From Mycolicibacterium sp. 018/SC-01/001 (GTDB taxonomy: Bacteria; Actinomycetota; Actinomycetes; Mycobacteriales; Mycobacteriaceae): DNA of 64,000 nucleotides. Below are positions 42,598 through 53,556 of the stretch, in pieces. How positions within the stretch are numbered: the first letter of the stretch is position 1; each line of letters begins with the position of its first letter. The stretch spans positions 1-64,000 of the forward strand of contig NZ_VKAA01000007.1 of assembly GCF_007096635.1 (NCBI RefSeq). The letters run 5' to 3'. A program made the translations under genes and the position numbers. The notes beneath the pieces are model-generated. The model did not search any database, was not told where the DNA came from, and was given only the letters and a program-made list of their open reading frames with translations.

Positions 42598-43637
42598 GTG
42601 TGCGCATCGTCGCGCTCGGCGGTGGGCACGGGCTGTACGCCACGCTGTCCGCGGCGCGGCGCCTGACCCCGCACGTCACCGCCGTCGTCACCGTCGCCGA
42701 CGACGGCGGCTCCTCGGGCCGGCTGCGCAGCGAACTCGACATCGTCCCGCCGGGCGACCTGCGAATGGCGTTGGCGGCGTTGGCATCTGACAGTCCGCAC
42801 GGACGGCTGTGGGCCACCATCATCCAGCACCGTTTCGGGGGCAGCGGGGCGCTGGCCGGACACCCCATCGGCAATCTGATGCTCGCCGGTCTGAACGAGG
42901 TGCTCGCCGATCCGGTGGCGGCGCTCGACGAACTGGGCCGCATCCTGGGCGTCAAGGGCCGGGTGCTGCCGATGTGCCCGATGGGGCTGGGCATCGAGGC
43001 CGACGTCGCGGGGCTGGAGTCCGATCCACGGGTGAGCCGCGCGATCCGCGGGCAGGTCGCGATCGCCACGACGGTGGGGAAGGTGCGCCGGGTGCGGCTG
43101 CTGCCGGGCGATCCGCCGGCGACCCGCCAGGCCGTCGACGCGATCATGGACGCCGACCTGGTGGTGCTCGGGCCGGGATCGTGGTTCACCAGCGTGATCC
43201 CGCACGTCCTGGTGCCGCAGCTGGTGGCCGCACTGCAGAGCACGACTGCACGGCGCGCGCTGGTGCTCAACCTCGTCGCCGAGCCCGGCGAGACGTCCGG
43301 GTTCTCCGTCGAGCGGCACATCCACGTGCTGGCTCAGCACGCGCCCGACTTCACGGTGCACGACATCATCGTGGACTCGTCCCGGGTGCCCAGCAATCGC
43401 GAACGCGACCAATTGCGCCGCACCGCGACGATGCTGTCGGCGCACGTCGAGTTCGCCGACGTGTGCCGACCTGGTACACCTTTACATGACCCGGCGAGAT
43501 TGGCGGCGGCCCTCGACGGCGTGCTGCACCGGGGCGCATCAGGGGGAGCAGAAGGGGGCGCAGCAACCACCGGCACACCCCAGACGGTGCCCTCACCGAC
43601 AGTGAACCGACCGAGAGGTGACGACCCGTGGCGATGA
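42594..43637 (+). CDS. cuvA: Gluconeogenesis/morphogenesis factor, YvcK (CuvA) family
   Basis: 347 residues from the ATG at 42594. It opens with the nucleotide-sugar-binding loop [19 protein letters not shown], followed by [17 protein letters not shown], the family hallmark, and [17 protein letters not shown]. YvcK proteins bind UDP-sugars and link carbon supply to cell-wall synthesis; the mycobacterial homologue CuvA affects cell shape and virulence. The C-terminal 45 residues are low-complexity. The stop overlaps the whiA start by ten bases. Confidence 0.93.
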   Translation: MSVRIVALGGGHGLYATLSAARRLTPHVTAVVTVADDGGSSGRLRSELDIVPPGDLRMALAALASDSPHGRLWATIIQHRFGGSGALAGHPIGNLMLAGLNEVLADPVAALDELGRILGVKGRVLPMCPMGLGIEADVAGLESDPRVSRAIRGQVAIATTVGKVRRVRLLPGDPPATRQAVDAIMDADLVVLGPGSWFTSVIPHVLVPQLVAALQSTTARRALVLNLVAEPGETSGFSVERHIHVLAQHAPDFTVHDIIVDSSRVPSNRERDQLRRTATMLSAHVEFADVCRPGTPLHDPARLAAALDGVLHRGASGGAEGGAATTGTPQTVPSPTVNRPRGDDPWR

Positions 43638-44611
43638 CAGCCGAGGTCAAAGACGAGCTCAGCAGGCTCGTGGTGAATTCGGTCAGCGCTCGGCGCGCCG
43701 AGGTGGCCGCGCTGCTGCGCTTCGCCGGCGGGCTGCACATCGTGTCGGGACGCGTCGTGGTGGAGGCCGAGGTCGACCTGGGCATCATCGCGCGCAGGCT
43801 GCGCAAGGACATCTACGACCTGTACGGCTACCACGCCGTGGTGCACGTGCTCTCGGCCAGCGGTATCCGCAAGAGCACCCGCTACGTGGTGCGCGTGGCC
43901 AAGGACGGTGAGGCGCTGGCACGCCAGACCGGGTTGCTGGATCTGCGCGGCCGCCCGGTGCGTGGCCTGCCGGCACAGGTGGTCGGCGGCAGCGTGGCGG
44001 ATGCCGAAGCTGCTTGGCGCGGAGCGTTTCTCGCCCACGGCTCGCTGACCGAACCGGGTCGTTCCTCGGCCCTGGAGGTCAGCTGCCCCGGCCCCGAGGC
44101 GGCGCTCGCGCTGGTCGGTGCCGCCCGACGGCTCGGGGTGAGCGCCAAGGCGCGCGAGGTGCGGGGCAGTGACCGCGTGGTGGTTCGCGACGGGGAGGCG
44201 ATCGGTGCGCTGCTGACCCGGATGGGCGCGCAGGACACGCGGCTCATCTGGGAGGAGCGCCGGATGCGCCGCGAGGTGCGTGCGACCGCGAACCGGCTGG
44301 CCAACTTCGACGATGCGAACCTGCGCCGCTCTGCCCGAGCTGCGGTGGCCGCGGCCGCGCGCGTCGAGCGTGCGCTGGAGATCCTCGGCGACGGCGTGCC
44401 CGACCACCTGGCCGCCGCGGGCAGTCTGCGGGTCGCACACCGGCAGGCCTCCCTGGAGGAACTCGGCCGGCTGGCCGACCCGCCGATGACCAAAGATGCT
44501 GTGGCAGGCCGTATTCGGCGCCTACTGTCGATGGCCGACCGCAAGGCCAAGATCGAGGGCATTCCCGACACCGAGTCGGCGGTCACGCCGGATCTGCTCG
44601 AGGACGCCTGA
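43628..44611 (+). CDS. whiA: WhiA sporulation/cell division transcription regulator
   Basis: 327 residues from the GTG at 43628. The N-terminal degenerate LAGLIDADG homing-endonuclease-like domain ([21 protein letters not shown]) is followed by a C-terminal helix-turn-helix ([23 protein letters not shown] and [13 protein letters not shown]). In streptomycetes WhiA partners WhiB to drive division genes; mycobacteria keep both without sporulating. It closes the uvrC-rapZ-cuvA-whiA run. Confidence 0.95.
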   Translation: MAMTAEVKDELSRLVVNSVSARRAEVAALLRFAGGLHIVSGRVVVEAEVDLGIIARRLRKDIYDLYGYHAVVHVLSASGIRKSTRYVVRVAKDGEALARQTGLLDLRGRPVRGLPAQVVGGSVADAEAAWRGAFLAHGSLTEPGRSSALEVSCPGPEAALALVGAARRLGVSAKAREVRGSDRVVVRDGEAIGALLTRMGAQDTRLIWEERRMRREVRATANRLANFDDANLRRSARAAVAAAARVERALEILGDGVPDHLAAAGSLRVAHRQASLEELGRLADPPMTKDAVAGRIRRLLSMADRKAKIEGIPDTESAVTPDLLEDA

Positions 44612-44617
44612 TCTGCG

Positions 44618-45186
44618 CTAGTTCCCGAGCAGGTGCTCCAGGGATGCCCGGTCGATCGCATCGAACTCGTGATCCTCGACGTGCATGTAGTGGCGCACCC
44701 GGTTGACGAAGTGGTTGATCGAGGCGTTGAACGCGTCGGTGGCCGCGTTGCGCTGATCCAGTGACAGTGCGCTGGTGATCTCCTGCGCGAACGCGGTGTA
44801 GATGACGCGCTGCGCGCTGTCGGCGATGTCACTGGGGGCGACCAGGCGCAGTTCGGTCAGCAGCGTGATGGCGCGTTTGACGTCGTCCTCGAGCACGCCG
44901 GTGGCGCGCACCACCCGGAACAGGATGGCCAGCCGGTCCATGTTCTCCGGGATCGACGGGTCTGATTCACGCGCCAACGCCAGGAACTCGCCGCGGAGAC
45001 CTCGGTCATCGCGGCGACGAACCGTATCGTCGTGTCCCGCAACAGGTCGAAGCGCAGCCGTTCCTCGTCGGCCAGGCTCTGTCGTTCGTGGGTCTTCTTC
45101 GACGTCCAGTACGTGGCGAGGCCACCCACCAGGGTGCCGAGCAGGCTGGCAGAGGCGGTGATGGCCGGGATCACCCAATCGGTCAT
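44618..45186 (-). pseudogene. Membrane-anchored helical protein gene, split by a frameshift
   Basis: Two frames join into one sensible protein. The first, from the ATG at 45186, gives a membrane helix (ITASASLLGTLVGGLATYW), then SKKTHERQSLADEERLRFD and FVAAMTEVSAA. The second continues FLALARESDPSIPENMDRLA and runs to the stop at 44618. One missing C:G pair near 44988-44993 (CTCGCCGCGG, expected CTCCGCCGCGG) explains it; the restored product would be about 189 residues, with the junction VSAAEFLALA. The ATG overlaps the ThrE-like stop as ATGA. A real inactivating mutation, a sequencing error or programmed slippage are all possible; the helical C-terminal part looks well kept. Confidence 0.7.
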
Positions 45187-46427
45187 GGACGGGAGTATCG
45201 CGCTCCCCGCCCCACCGCGGCGGGCAACTGGCGACATGCGCTCCACACCAGCAGTCCCGCCTGGATGCCCAGCGCGATCGAGATCATCGAGATCAACGTG
45301 ACCCCGACGGCGTCGGAGCTGTCGGTGCCGATCAGCTCGGTGACACCGATGAACCCCAGTGAGCCGGGCACCAGCAGCCAGAAACCGGGGAGCAGCAGCG
45401 TCGCCGCCGACGGAGTGTTGGGCCGGCGTGCGACGAACAGCGCGCACAGCGCCAGCGCCAGCCCGCCGCCGAAACCGCTCGCGTAGCTGCCCAGCGTCGC
45501 GTTGCCGGCCAGCTGGCCCGCATAGGAGACGAACAGGATCAGCAGCATCCAGCCCATGAAGCGCGTCGGTGGGCCGTGAAACAGGAACAGGCCCACCGCG
45601 TAGAGCGCGCACCCCAGCCACGGCGCCCACGGTCCGAACCGGTCAACCACCGCGACACTGAGTTCGCTCGCGGTCAGGCCGACCAGCTGAGCGGCGATCA
45701 GGATGCCGAAAGCCAACTGCGCCAACCGCATTGCGCCGGCGATCAGGCGGGCCGAACCCGAGATCATGTCGCGCGTGCTCAGTTCGATGACCGCCAGCGT
45801 GATCGCGGTGCCGGGCAGGAACATCACCAGCGACGGCGCCAGGGCGCGCAGGCTGCCCTCGCCGAGATGCAGCGCGCGGCCCAGCGTGAACGAACACAGC
45901 GCCACGGTGAACGCCGCGAGCACCGGCAGCAGCTGGGTCAGCGGCTCACTACGGCGGGCCAGCACGCCGGCCACGCCGACACCGAACCCGAACAGCGTGG
46001 CCGCGCCGAGCGCGATCAGGTTGGGTTGCAGGATCAGGGCGAACGCCGCGCTCTGCAACGTGTACCCGACGACGAACGCCCAGGCCCCGAAACGGGAGTC
46101 CATCGCGTCGATGCGGGCCAGTTCCGCGAGGCCCTCGGCGGGGCCGATCTCCCCGCGCCGAGCCTGCCCGACCAGCGTGGCCAGTGGGAAGGTCTGGTCG
46201 AAGCGCACCTCGTGCTCGGCGCTCGACATCTCCAGGGAGTCGCCGCCGCTCAACTGAATGTGGTTGGGCAGCACCAGCATCTGGCCCGCCACGCTGTAGC
46301 GCTCGGCGCAGGTGGCCAGCGTGCGGCGCACGTGCCCGATCGGGTATCCGGCGGCGACCATGGCCGCGCCGAGCCGGGCCAGGAACAGCGTCGGGCTGGC
46401 CTGCTGGTCTGTCGGTTCGTCTCCCAC
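45183..46427 (-). CDS. Threonine/serine exporter, ThrE family
   Basis: 414 residues from the GTG at 46427, chosen because TACTGT lies just upstream; the longer frame to 46499 would run over the divergent gene's start. An N-terminal domain of about 120 residues (LARLGAAMVAAGYPIGHVRR and IQLSGGDSLEMSS) is followed by ten predicted membrane helices, the DUF1212 plus DUF3815 arrangement of corynebacterial ThrE. It probably exports threonine or serine using the proton gradient. Its stop overlaps the start of the frameshifted gene. Confidence 0.88.
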   Translation of the reverse strand: MGDEPTDQQASPTLFLARLGAAMVAAGYPIGHVRRTLATCAERYSVAGQMLVLPNHIQLSGGDSLEMSSAEHEVRFDQTFPLATLVGQARRGEIGPAEGLAELARIDAMDSRFGAWAFVVGYTLQSAAFALILQPNLIALGAATLFGFGVGVAGVLARRSEPLTQLLPVLAAFTVALCSFTLGRALHLGEGSLRALAPSLVMFLPGTAITLAVIELSTRDMISGSARLIAGAMRLAQLAFGILIAAQLVGLTASELSVAVVDRFGPWAPWLGCALYAVGLFLFHGPPTRFMGWMLLILFVSYAGQLAGNATLGSYASGFGGGLALALCALFVARRPNTPSAATLLLPGFWLLVPGSLGFIGVTELIGTDSSDAVGVTLISMISIALGIQAGLLVWSACRQLPAAVGRGARYSRP

Positions 46428-46434
46428 CGGGCGC

Positions 46435-46440
46435 ACAGTA
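46435..46440 (-). promoter_or_regulatory. -10 hexamer of the ThrE-type gene
   Basis: TACTGT on the minus strand, five of six to consensus, ends seven bases before the GTG at 46427. Confidence 0.45.
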
Positions 46441-46447
46441 AACCTCT

Positions 46448-46453
46448 TACCGT
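46448..46453 (+). promoter_or_regulatory. -10 hexamer of the SBP-like gene
   Basis: TACCGT ends six bases before the ATG at 46460. It is seven bases from the divergent ThrE-type hexamer. Confidence 0.45.
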
Positions 46454-46459
46454 GGGACC

Positions 46460-47083
46460 ATGGGCACTTTGCGGGCGGGCCTGGTCGGGCCGTATCCACC
46501 GTTCACCTCCACCGGCAGCGGCCTGGACGCCGAACTGATCGCCGCGCTCGGTGACCGACTCGGTGACGACGTCGTCGTCGCACCCATCGTCACCGTCGCC
46601 GACGGCTGGCAGCGCCTGGTGGCCGGCGACGACGACGTCCTGCTCGGCGGGTTGCCGGCCACTGCCCAGCAAGGCGTCACGTTCCTGCCGCCCTACGTGA
46701 TCACCGGGCAGGGTCTGGCGGTGAACACCCGACGGCTGCCACACGTGCATTCGCCGGCCGACCTCGGCGGCCGCACCCTGTGCAGCCCCGATCGCGACAC
46801 GCTGCCGGCGGCAGTCGCCGACCTGGCATCCGGTGCCTGCGACGCGCTGCTCGAACTGGCCCCGGTGCTGGGCGAACTCGTGCGCGATGTACCCGACGTC
46901 GAGCTGGTCGCGCGGGGGCTGTCCGTGGCCGAGATCGCGATCGCCGTCGCGGCGGAGAACACCCCGCTGCTCGCGCGTCTGCAGGTGGCGCAGGCCGAGC
47001 TGGAGTCCGACGGCACCCTGCAGCGGCTGCGCCGCAGGTGGCTCGGCAATCCCTTCGTCGACCAGGCCGCGGCGGTGCGATAG
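46460..47083 (+). CDS. Cytosolic substrate-binding-protein-like (SBP_bac_3) protein
   Basis: 207 residues. The opening LRAGLVGPYPPFTSTGSGLD, then AELIAALGDRLGDD, is the start of a family 3 amino-acid-binding protein, and LGGLPATAQQGVTFLPPYVITGQGLAV matches its hinge strand. The C-terminal GTLQRLRRRWLG is the family's closing helix. It begins directly in the fold: there is no signal peptide or lipobox, and the second lobe is shortened. It may be a cytosolic amino-acid sensor or binder. It is divergent from the ThrE-type exporter by 32 bases, which suggests a shared ligand. It does not look like a transporter component. Confidence 0.75.
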   Translation: MGTLRAGLVGPYPPFTSTGSGLDAELIAALGDRLGDDVVVAPIVTVADGWQRLVAGDDDVLLGGLPATAQQGVTFLPPYVITGQGLAVNTRRLPHVHSPADLGGRTLCSPDRDTLPAAVADLASGACDALLELAPVLGELVRDVPDVELVARGLSVAEIAIAVAAENTPLLARLQVAQAELESDGTLQRLRRRWLGNPFVDQAAAVR

Positions 47084-47125
47084 AGCGGTCTCGGGGCAAC
47101 TGCGCGCGGCCCGAACGTCACACAC

Positions 47126-47131
47126 TAGGCT
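47126..47131 (+). promoter_or_regulatory. -10 hexamer of the gap operon
   Basis: TAGGCT predicts a start near 47138 and a leader of about 60 bases. The leader contains a small hairpin (ACACT with AGTGT around TCAAAAG) and ends in TAGGAGA before the GTG at 47198. Confidence 0.45.
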
Positions 47132-47188
47132 GGCTGGGAACACTTCAAAAGAGTGTGAGCAGTTCGACGACCGAGAACGACCGAGTAG

Positions 47189-48220
<1,032 letters not shown>

Positions 48221-48224
48221 CCCG

Positions 48225-49436
48225 ATGGCGATCAAATCCCTCGAAGATCTGCTCGCAGAGGGAGTTTCGGGGCGGGGCGTGCTCGTGCGCTCCGACCTGA
48301 ACGTCCCCCTCGACGGCGACACCATCACCGATCCCGGCCGCATCATCGCCTCGGTGCCCACGCTGAAGAAGCTCAGCGACGCCGGCGCCAAGGTCGTCGT
48401 GACCGCGCACCTGGGTCGGCCCAAAGGTGAACCGGACCCGAAGTTCTCGCTGAAGCCGGTGGCCGCGGCGCTGGCCGACAGGCTCGGCAGGCACGTGCAG
48501 CTGGCCGGCGACGTGGTCGGCAGCGACGCGTTGGCCCGCGCCGAGGGTCTGACCGACGGTGACATCCTGCTGCTGGAGAACATCCGCTTCGATGCGCGGG
48601 AGACCAGCAAGGACGACGCCGAGCGCGGGAAGCTCGCCGCGGCGCTGGTCGAGCTGGTCGGTGACGACGGCGCATTCGTCTCTGACGGGTTCGGTGTGGT
48701 GCACCGCAAGCAGGCGTCGGTGTACGACGTCGCGACGCTGCTCCCGCACTACGCCGGCACGCTGGTCGACACCGAGGTCAAGGTGCTCGCCCAGCTGACC
48801 GAGTCCACGCAGCGCCCGTATGCGGTGGTGCTCGGCGGGTCGAAGGTCTCGGACAAACTGGCCGTCATCGAGAACCTCGCGACCAAGGCCGACAGCCTCG
48901 TCATCGGTGGCGGCATGTGCTTCACATTCCTTGCCGCGCAGGGCCTTTCGGTCGGCAGCTCGTTGCTCGAGGAGAGCATGATCGACACCTGCCGCAAGCT
49001 GCTCGACGACTACGGCGACGTGCTGCACCTGCCGGTGGACATCGTCGTGGCCGAGAAGTTCGCGGCCGATTCGCCCGCCGAGACCGTCGCGGCCGACAAG
49101 ATCCCCGACGACAAGATGGGCCTCGACATCGGCCCGGAATCGGTGAAGCGCTTCACCGCTCTGCTGTCGAACGCCAAGACGATCTTCTGGAACGGCCCGA
49201 TGGGCGTGTTCGAGTTCCCGGCGTTCGCCGCGGGCACCAAGGGGGTGGCCGAGGCCATCATCGGGGCCACCGGCAAGGGTGCTTTCAGCGTCGTCGGCGG
49301 TGGCGACTCGGCGGCCGCTGTACGTCAACTCGGCTTGCCAGAAGACGGTTTCTCGCACATTTCCACCGGCGGCGGTGCGTCGCTGGAATACCTTGAGGGC
49401 AAGACGCTTCCCGGCATCGAAGTCTTGGAGACCTGA
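48225..49436 (+). CDS. pgk: Phosphoglycerate kinase
   Basis: 403 residues. The N-domain signature [18 protein letters not shown] binds 3-phosphoglycerate; [27 protein letters not shown], and the late [16 protein letters not shown] with [13 protein letters not shown] follow. It makes ATP from 1,3-bisphosphoglycerate. One departure is at residues 160-163: [10 protein letters not shown] stands where most enzymes have FGxxHRxHAS. The stop is one base from the tpiA ATG. Confidence 0.97.
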   Translation: MAIKSLEDLLAEGVSGRGVLVRSDLNVPLDGDTITDPGRIIASVPTLKKLSDAGAKVVVTAHLGRPKGEPDPKFSLKPVAAALADRLGRHVQLAGDVVGSDALARAEGLTDGDILLLENIRFDARETSKDDAERGKLAAALVELVGDDGAFVSDGFGVVHRKQASVYDVATLLPHYAGTLVDTEVKVLAQLTESTQRPYAVVLGGSKVSDKLAVIENLATKADSLVIGGGMCFTFLAAQGLSVGSSLLEESMIDTCRKLLDDYGDVLHLPVDIVVAEKFAADSPAETVAADKIPDDKMGLDIGPESVKRFTALLSNAKTIFWNGPMGVFEFPAFAAGTKGVAEAIIGATGKGAFSVVGGGDSAAAVRQLGLPEDGFSHISTGGGASLEYLEGKTLPGIEVLET

Positions 49437-49437
49437 T

Positions 49438-50223
49438 ATGTCACGTAAGCCGCTGATCGCCGGCAACTGGAAGATGAACCTGAACCACTTCGAGGCGATC
49501 GCGCTGGTGCAGAAGATCGCATTCTCGTTGCCGGACAAGTACTTCGACCGCGTCGACGTGACGGTGATCCCGCCGTTCACCGATCTGCGCAGCGTGCAGA
49601 CGCTCGTCGACGGCGACAAGCTGCGGCTCACCTACGGGGCGCAGGATGTCTCGCAGCACGATTCGGGCGCCTACACCGGCGAGATCAGCGGGGCGTTCCT
49701 GGCCAAGCTGGGGTGCAGTTTCGCCGTCGTCGGGCACTCCGAGCGGCGCACCTACCACCACGAGGACGACGCACTGGTGGCCGCCAAGGCGGCGGCCGCG
49801 CTCAAGCACGGGCTGACCCCGATCGTCTGCATCGGCGAGCCGCTCGAGGTGCGTGAGGCCGGCGATCACGTCGAGTTCAACGTGACGTCGCTACGCGGCT
49901 CGCTGGCCGGGCTCTCGGCCGAGCAGATCAGCAAGGTCGTCATCGCCTACGAACCGGTGTGGGCGATCGGCACCGGCCGGGTCGCGAGTGCCGCCGACGC
50001 GCAGGAGGTGTGCGCCGCCATCCGCAAGGAGTTGGGGGAGCTCGCCTCCGCGGAGATCGCCGCGGGCGTGCGCGTGCTCTACGGCGGCTCGGTGAACGCC
50101 AAGAACATCGGCGAGCTCATCGGGCAGGGCGATGTCGACGGCGCGCTGGTGGGCGGGGCCTCCCTGGACGGCGAGCAGTTCGCCACGCTGTCGGCGATCG
50201 CGGCCGGCGGCCCGCTGCCCTGA
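49438..50223 (+). CDS. tpiA: Triosephosphate isomerase
   Basis: 261 residues from the ATG at 49438; the open frame extends upstream only as a shadow of pgk. It opens [18 protein letters not shown] with the catalytic Asn and Lys. The catalytic His is in [14 protein letters not shown] and the catalytic Glu in [14 protein letters not shown]. The phosphate loop YGGSVNAKN follows. A hairpin terminator lies 14 bases after the stop. Confidence 0.98.
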   Translation: MSRKPLIAGNWKMNLNHFEAIALVQKIAFSLPDKYFDRVDVTVIPPFTDLRSVQTLVDGDKLRLTYGAQDVSQHDSGAYTGEISGAFLAKLGCSFAVVGHSERRTYHHEDDALVAAKAAAALKHGLTPIVCIGEPLEVREAGDHVEFNVTSLRGSLAGLSAEQISKVVIAYEPVWAIGTGRVASAADAQEVCAAIRKELGELASAEIAAGVRVLYGGSVNAKNIGELIGQGDVDGALVGGASLDGEQFATLSAIAAGGPLP

Positions 50224-50237
50224 CCTCACCTCCACTG

Positions 50238-50259
50238 CGCCCAAACCGACGTTTGGGCG
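50238..50259 (+). terminator. Hairpin terminator of the gap-pgk-tpiA operon
   Basis: A perfect 9-bp stem, CGCCCAAAC with GTTTGGGCG, closes a CGAC tetraloop. It is followed by GGTTTGTC, not a true U-run. Confidence 0.7.
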
Positions 50260-50339
50260 GGTTTGTCCGAGACGGGCACGCCTTTTCGTCGAACTCGGCG
50301 CGGCCGGGGCGTGATTGGCTGTCGCGGATCAGCGCACTG

Positions 50340-50345
50340 TAGTCT
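50340..50345 (+). promoter_or_regulatory. -10 hexamer of secG
   Basis: TAGTCT, with TTGGCT at 50315-50320 as a possible -35 and a 19-base spacer. It ends seven bases before the ATG at 50353, giving a leader of zero or one base. Confidence 0.45.
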
Positions 50346-50352
50346 GGCGGCC

Positions 50353-50586
50353 ATGGAATTGGCCCTGCAGATCATCCTGGTGGTGACCAGCGTGCTGGTC
50401 GTGCTCTTGGTTCTGCTGCACCGCGCCAAGGGCGGCGGTCTGTCCAGCCTCTTCGGTGGCGGCGTCCAATCCAGCCTCTCGGGCTCCACCGTGGTCGAGA
50501 AGAACCTGGACCGGTTGACGCTGTTCATCACTGGTATCTGGGTGGTCTCGATCATCGGCATGGCGCTGCAGATCAAGTACAGCTAA
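50353..50586 (+). CDS. secG: Protein translocase subunit SecG
   Basis: 77 residues with two membrane helices (about residues 4-22 and 53-73) and a glycine-rich loop (AKGGGLSSLFGGGVQSSLSG), the SecG signature. It assists SecYEG protein export. It is separated from tpiA by a terminator and probably has its own promoter. The stop overlaps the stop of the convergent FAD oxidoreductase gene. Confidence 0.95.
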   Translation: MELALQIILVVTSVLVVLLVLLHRAKGGGLSSLFGGGVQSSLSGSTVVEKNLDRLTLFITGIWVVSIIGMALQIKYS

Positions 50587-51830
50587 GCCAGCGCGCGCAG
50601 CACTCCTTCGGCTGCGCGCCGGCCGCTGACCAGCGCCCCCTGAATCGACGCGGTGTCGCGGTGATCGCCACACACCCACAACCCCGACGGGTCCCGCACC
50701 GGCTTGCGCACGACCAGTGGTGGCGGCTGGGGCGGCAACGCGTCGGGCACCACATGCCGGATCACCGGCTCCCACCCCGCGCCGGAGACACCCAGGATCG
50801 TCGCCGCGTGGGCACGCATCTGCGCCTCCGTCGGCTCGGGGCGTCCCGGGCCCAGCAGCGCTGACGCCGCGATCAGATCCCGGCCCGCCGGCGCGTAGCT
50901 GGGTGCGGCGGCACTGATCACCGCGGCGTTCACGACGGGTCCGGTCGCGCCGGGCCTGCCGTCCACCCACAGCATCGGCGGACCGTGCCACGGCTCATCG
51001 GTGGCCCACCAATCGGTGACCACACCGTGCATCGCGGCCGGGGCTCCGCCGACCCAGACGCCGGCCTGCCTCGGATCCGTCGCGATCACCACCTCGCGGG
51101 CCGCCACCGCGTTCCCGTCGTCCGATCGCACCTGCCACGTCGGCCCGGTTCGGCCGATCTCGACCACCCGGCGCTGCAGCGCCACGCGCTCACCCAGCGG
51201 GGCGGCCAGCTGGCGCGGCAGCTCTGCCATGCCCCCGGCCGGCAGCGCGGGCACCCCGAGCGCGAACGTGCGCACCAGCAGCAGTGCGAACGCATTCGAC
51301 GTCACCCCGGTGTCGTCGAGTACGACCCCGGACAGGAACCGGTCGATCACGCGGCGGACCTCGCCGGACACCCGGCTGCGATCCAACGCGGCCGCCAGCG
51401 TCGTATCGTCGCCGCGCTTGAGCTGCGCCGGCCGCAGCGCGCCGTGCGCCCACCGCGCCAGCGCCACCACATCGCGCGGTCCGACCGCCCGTCGGGTCAG
51501 CATGGCCGGCAGGCGTGCCGGCGCCCGCAGCGGATGTGCCAGCACGACATCGCCACGCTCCCGGCGCACCCCGACACCGGCGCCGAACGGCTGCAACCGC
51601 AGCGCGGCGACGTCGACGCACCGGTCGAGTTCCGGGTAGGCGGGGTTGAGGACCTGGAAGCCGCGATCGCAGCGGAAGCCGTCGACGACGTCGGTCCGGA
51701 TGCGGCCACCCACGTCGTCAGCGGCCTCCCACAGCTGCACTTCGCGCCCGGCCGCGGCAAGGATCGACGCGCACCGCAAGCCGGCCAGACCCGCACCGAC
51801 GACGACGACCTCAGCTTCGGTGACGCTCAT
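50583..51830 (-). CDS. FAD-dependent amine oxidase / protoporphyrinogen oxidase-like oxidoreductase
   Basis: 415 residues. The dinucleotide-binding start VVVVGAGLAGLRCASILAAAGREV and the following WEAADDVGGRIRTDVVDGFRCDRGF are typical of the flavin amine oxidase / phytoene desaturase superfamily. The C-terminal FAD contact SGLWVCGDHRDTASIQGALVSGRRAA (read as adjoining segments) is also present. The substrate is not evident; there is no signal peptide. The ATG overlaps the stop of the upstream amidohydrolase gene (ATGA), so the two enzymes are coupled. Confidence 0.85.
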   Translation of the reverse strand: MSVTEAEVVVVGAGLAGLRCASILAAAGREVQLWEAADDVGGRIRTDVVDGFRCDRGFQVLNPAYPELDRCVDVAALRLQPFGAGVGVRRERGDVVLAHPLRAPARLPAMLTRRAVGPRDVVALARWAHGALRPAQLKRGDDTTLAAALDRSRVSGEVRRVIDRFLSGVVLDDTGVTSNAFALLLVRTFALGVPALPAGGMAELPRQLAAPLGERVALQRRVVEIGRTGPTWQVRSDDGNAVAAREVVIATDPRQAGVWVGGAPAAMHGVVTDWWATDEPWHGPPMLWVDGRPGATGPVVNAAVISAAAPSYAPAGRDLIAASALLGPGRPEPTEAQMRAHAATILGVSGAGWEPVIRHVVPDALPPQPPPLVVRKPVRDPSGLWVCGDHRDTASIQGALVSGRRAAEGVLRALA

Positions 51831-53500
51831 CCGGCCACGCTACCGTGGCTCCTCGCCCGCGCATGCCCACGCGGATACCAACGCCCCCCGTACACGGTGC
51901 CGAGCACCTCGATGTCCTTGAGCTGCAACGGTTCCACGTCGTAGGGGTCCTCGGCGAGCACCGTGAAGTCGGCCCGCTTACCCGCCTCGATGCTGCCCAG
52001 CTCGTGTTCGAGCCGCCACGAATACGCGGCCTCGATCGTCACCGCGCGCAGCGCATCGTGCACACCGATGCACTGCTCGGGCCCCGCGACGCGACCCGAC
52101 GACGTCGTCCGGGTGACGCCGCACCAGGCCAAGGTCAGCGGCGAGGCCGGCCCCATCGGCAGGTCCGAATGGAACGACAGCGGTATCCCGCGCGCCAGTA
52201 CCGACGCCGCCCGCACCATCGAGTCGGCCCGCTTCGGGCCGAGCCCGTGAGCGGCATATTTGTCGGCGAAACCCACCGGGTAGTACGAGTTCGCCGACAC
52301 GATCGCGCCGAGGGCGCCGATGCGGTCGATCTGCTCCTCGGTGGAATTGGCGAAGTGGACGATGACCGTGCGGTGGTCGGTGCGGGGATGGTCGGCCATG
52401 CAGGCCTCGATCGTGTCGAGGACGAGGTCCAGTGCGGCGTCGCCGTTGACGTGGATGTGCAGCTGCCAGTCCGCGTTCCAGTAGGCGCGGGCGAACGCGC
52501 GGAAGACGTCGGGCTGCATCATCCACTCGCCGTGGTGACACAGGTCCGGATGGCCGTCGTCGTCGAGGTAGGGATCGCGCATCTGCATGAGCTGGCTGAT
52601 GATCGCGCCGTCGGCGAACAGCTTCACGTGGCGCGGCAGCAGCCGGCACTTGCCGGTGTCGGCCCGCGCGATCTGCCGTTCGGCATCGGCGACCGCGTCG
52701 TGCGGAGCCATCCCCGCGTCGGCCTGGCTGCGGGCGTCGACGAGGAACGTCGAGGTCATCGGGGTGTCGTCGGCGCCCAGGATCTGCTGGTAGAGCTCCC
52801 ACGGTTCGAGGTCCCACAAAATGCCGGGCTCGTTGAACGCGACGACGCCGTTGCCGTGCAGGTAGTCGACCATCTGCTCCAGCCCGGCAGCGAGGCGCTC
52901 GGGGGTGAGGAAGTGCGGCGACAGCAGGGGGAGCAGCAGGTTCATGCCCATCTCCCACCAGTGCCCGGCCGCGACATCGACCATGGCATCGGCGGCCCCG
53001 TGGCCGGTCATCGACTCGGGTGTGATGCCGAGTGCGGCGATGGCCGCGGAGTTGAGGAACCACTCGTGGCAGCTGCGCTGCCACACCGCGATGGGGCGGA
53101 CCGTGCTGATGCGGTCCAACGCGGCGCGGTCCAGCGGGCCGTGCCACAGCCGGTGGTAACCCCAGCTGAACAGCCACTCGCCCGGTGGGGTCGCGGATTC
53201 GGCGTCGGCCAGCCGGCTGCGGTACTCCTGCGGGGTCCGGGCCGCCGGGCAGGAGCGTCCGGGCAGGTCCCAGTCCTCGGTCGCGATGACCGCCGTGACG
53301 AGCGTCGTCGCGCCGAGAACGGGATGCAGATGTTGGTCTATCAGGCCCGGCATCAGCACGGCGTCGCCGAAGTCGACGTCATCGACCCCGGTCGGGCTGT
53401 CGCCGACCGCCGCGATGCGATCCCCGTCGACGGTGACGGACGTCGCCCGCGGCTGTGCGGGGTCCATGGTGATCACGGTGCGGGCGCGGAACACTGTCAC
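51827..53500 (-). CDS. Amidohydrolase, YtcJ-like
   Basis: 557 residues from the GTG at 53500. A small beta-sandwich ([14 protein letters not shown]) leads into the metal motif [13 protein letters not shown]. Later family features are [35 protein letters not shown] and the [18 protein letters not shown] metal aspartate region. YtcJ-type enzymes hydrolyse amides or formamides of varied compounds; the substrate here is unknown. It is upstream of, and coupled to, an FAD oxidoreductase, so the pair may form a short catabolic route. It is divergent from ppc. Confidence 0.88.
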   Translation of the reverse strand: MTVFRARTVITMDPAQPRATSVTVDGDRIAAVGDSPTGVDDVDFGDAVLMPGLIDQHLHPVLGATTLVTAVIATEDWDLPGRSCPAARTPQEYRSRLADAESATPPGEWLFSWGYHRLWHGPLDRAALDRISTVRPIAVWQRSCHEWFLNSAAIAALGITPESMTGHGAADAMVDVAAGHWWEMGMNLLLPLLSPHFLTPERLAAGLEQMVDYLHGNGVVAFNEPGILWDLEPWELYQQILGADDTPMTSTFLVDARSQADAGMAPHDAVADAERQIARADTGKCRLLPRHVKLFADGAIISQLMQMRDPYLDDDGHPDLCHHGEWMMQPDVFRAFARAYWNADWQLHIHVNGDAALDLVLDTIEACMADHPRTDHRTVIVHFANSTEEQIDRIGALGAIVSANSYYPVGFADKYAAHGLGPKRADSMVRAASVLARGIPLSFHSDLPMGPASPLTLAWCGVTRTTSSGRVAGPEQCIGVHDALRAVTIEAAYSWRLEHELGSIEAGKRADFTVLAEDPYDVEPLQLKDIEVLGTVYGGRWYPRGHARARSHGSVAG

Positions 53501-53556
53501 ACGTCCATCCTCACCCGCTCAGATGCCTTCGCTCTGCGGCGCGCCCGGGCGGATCG

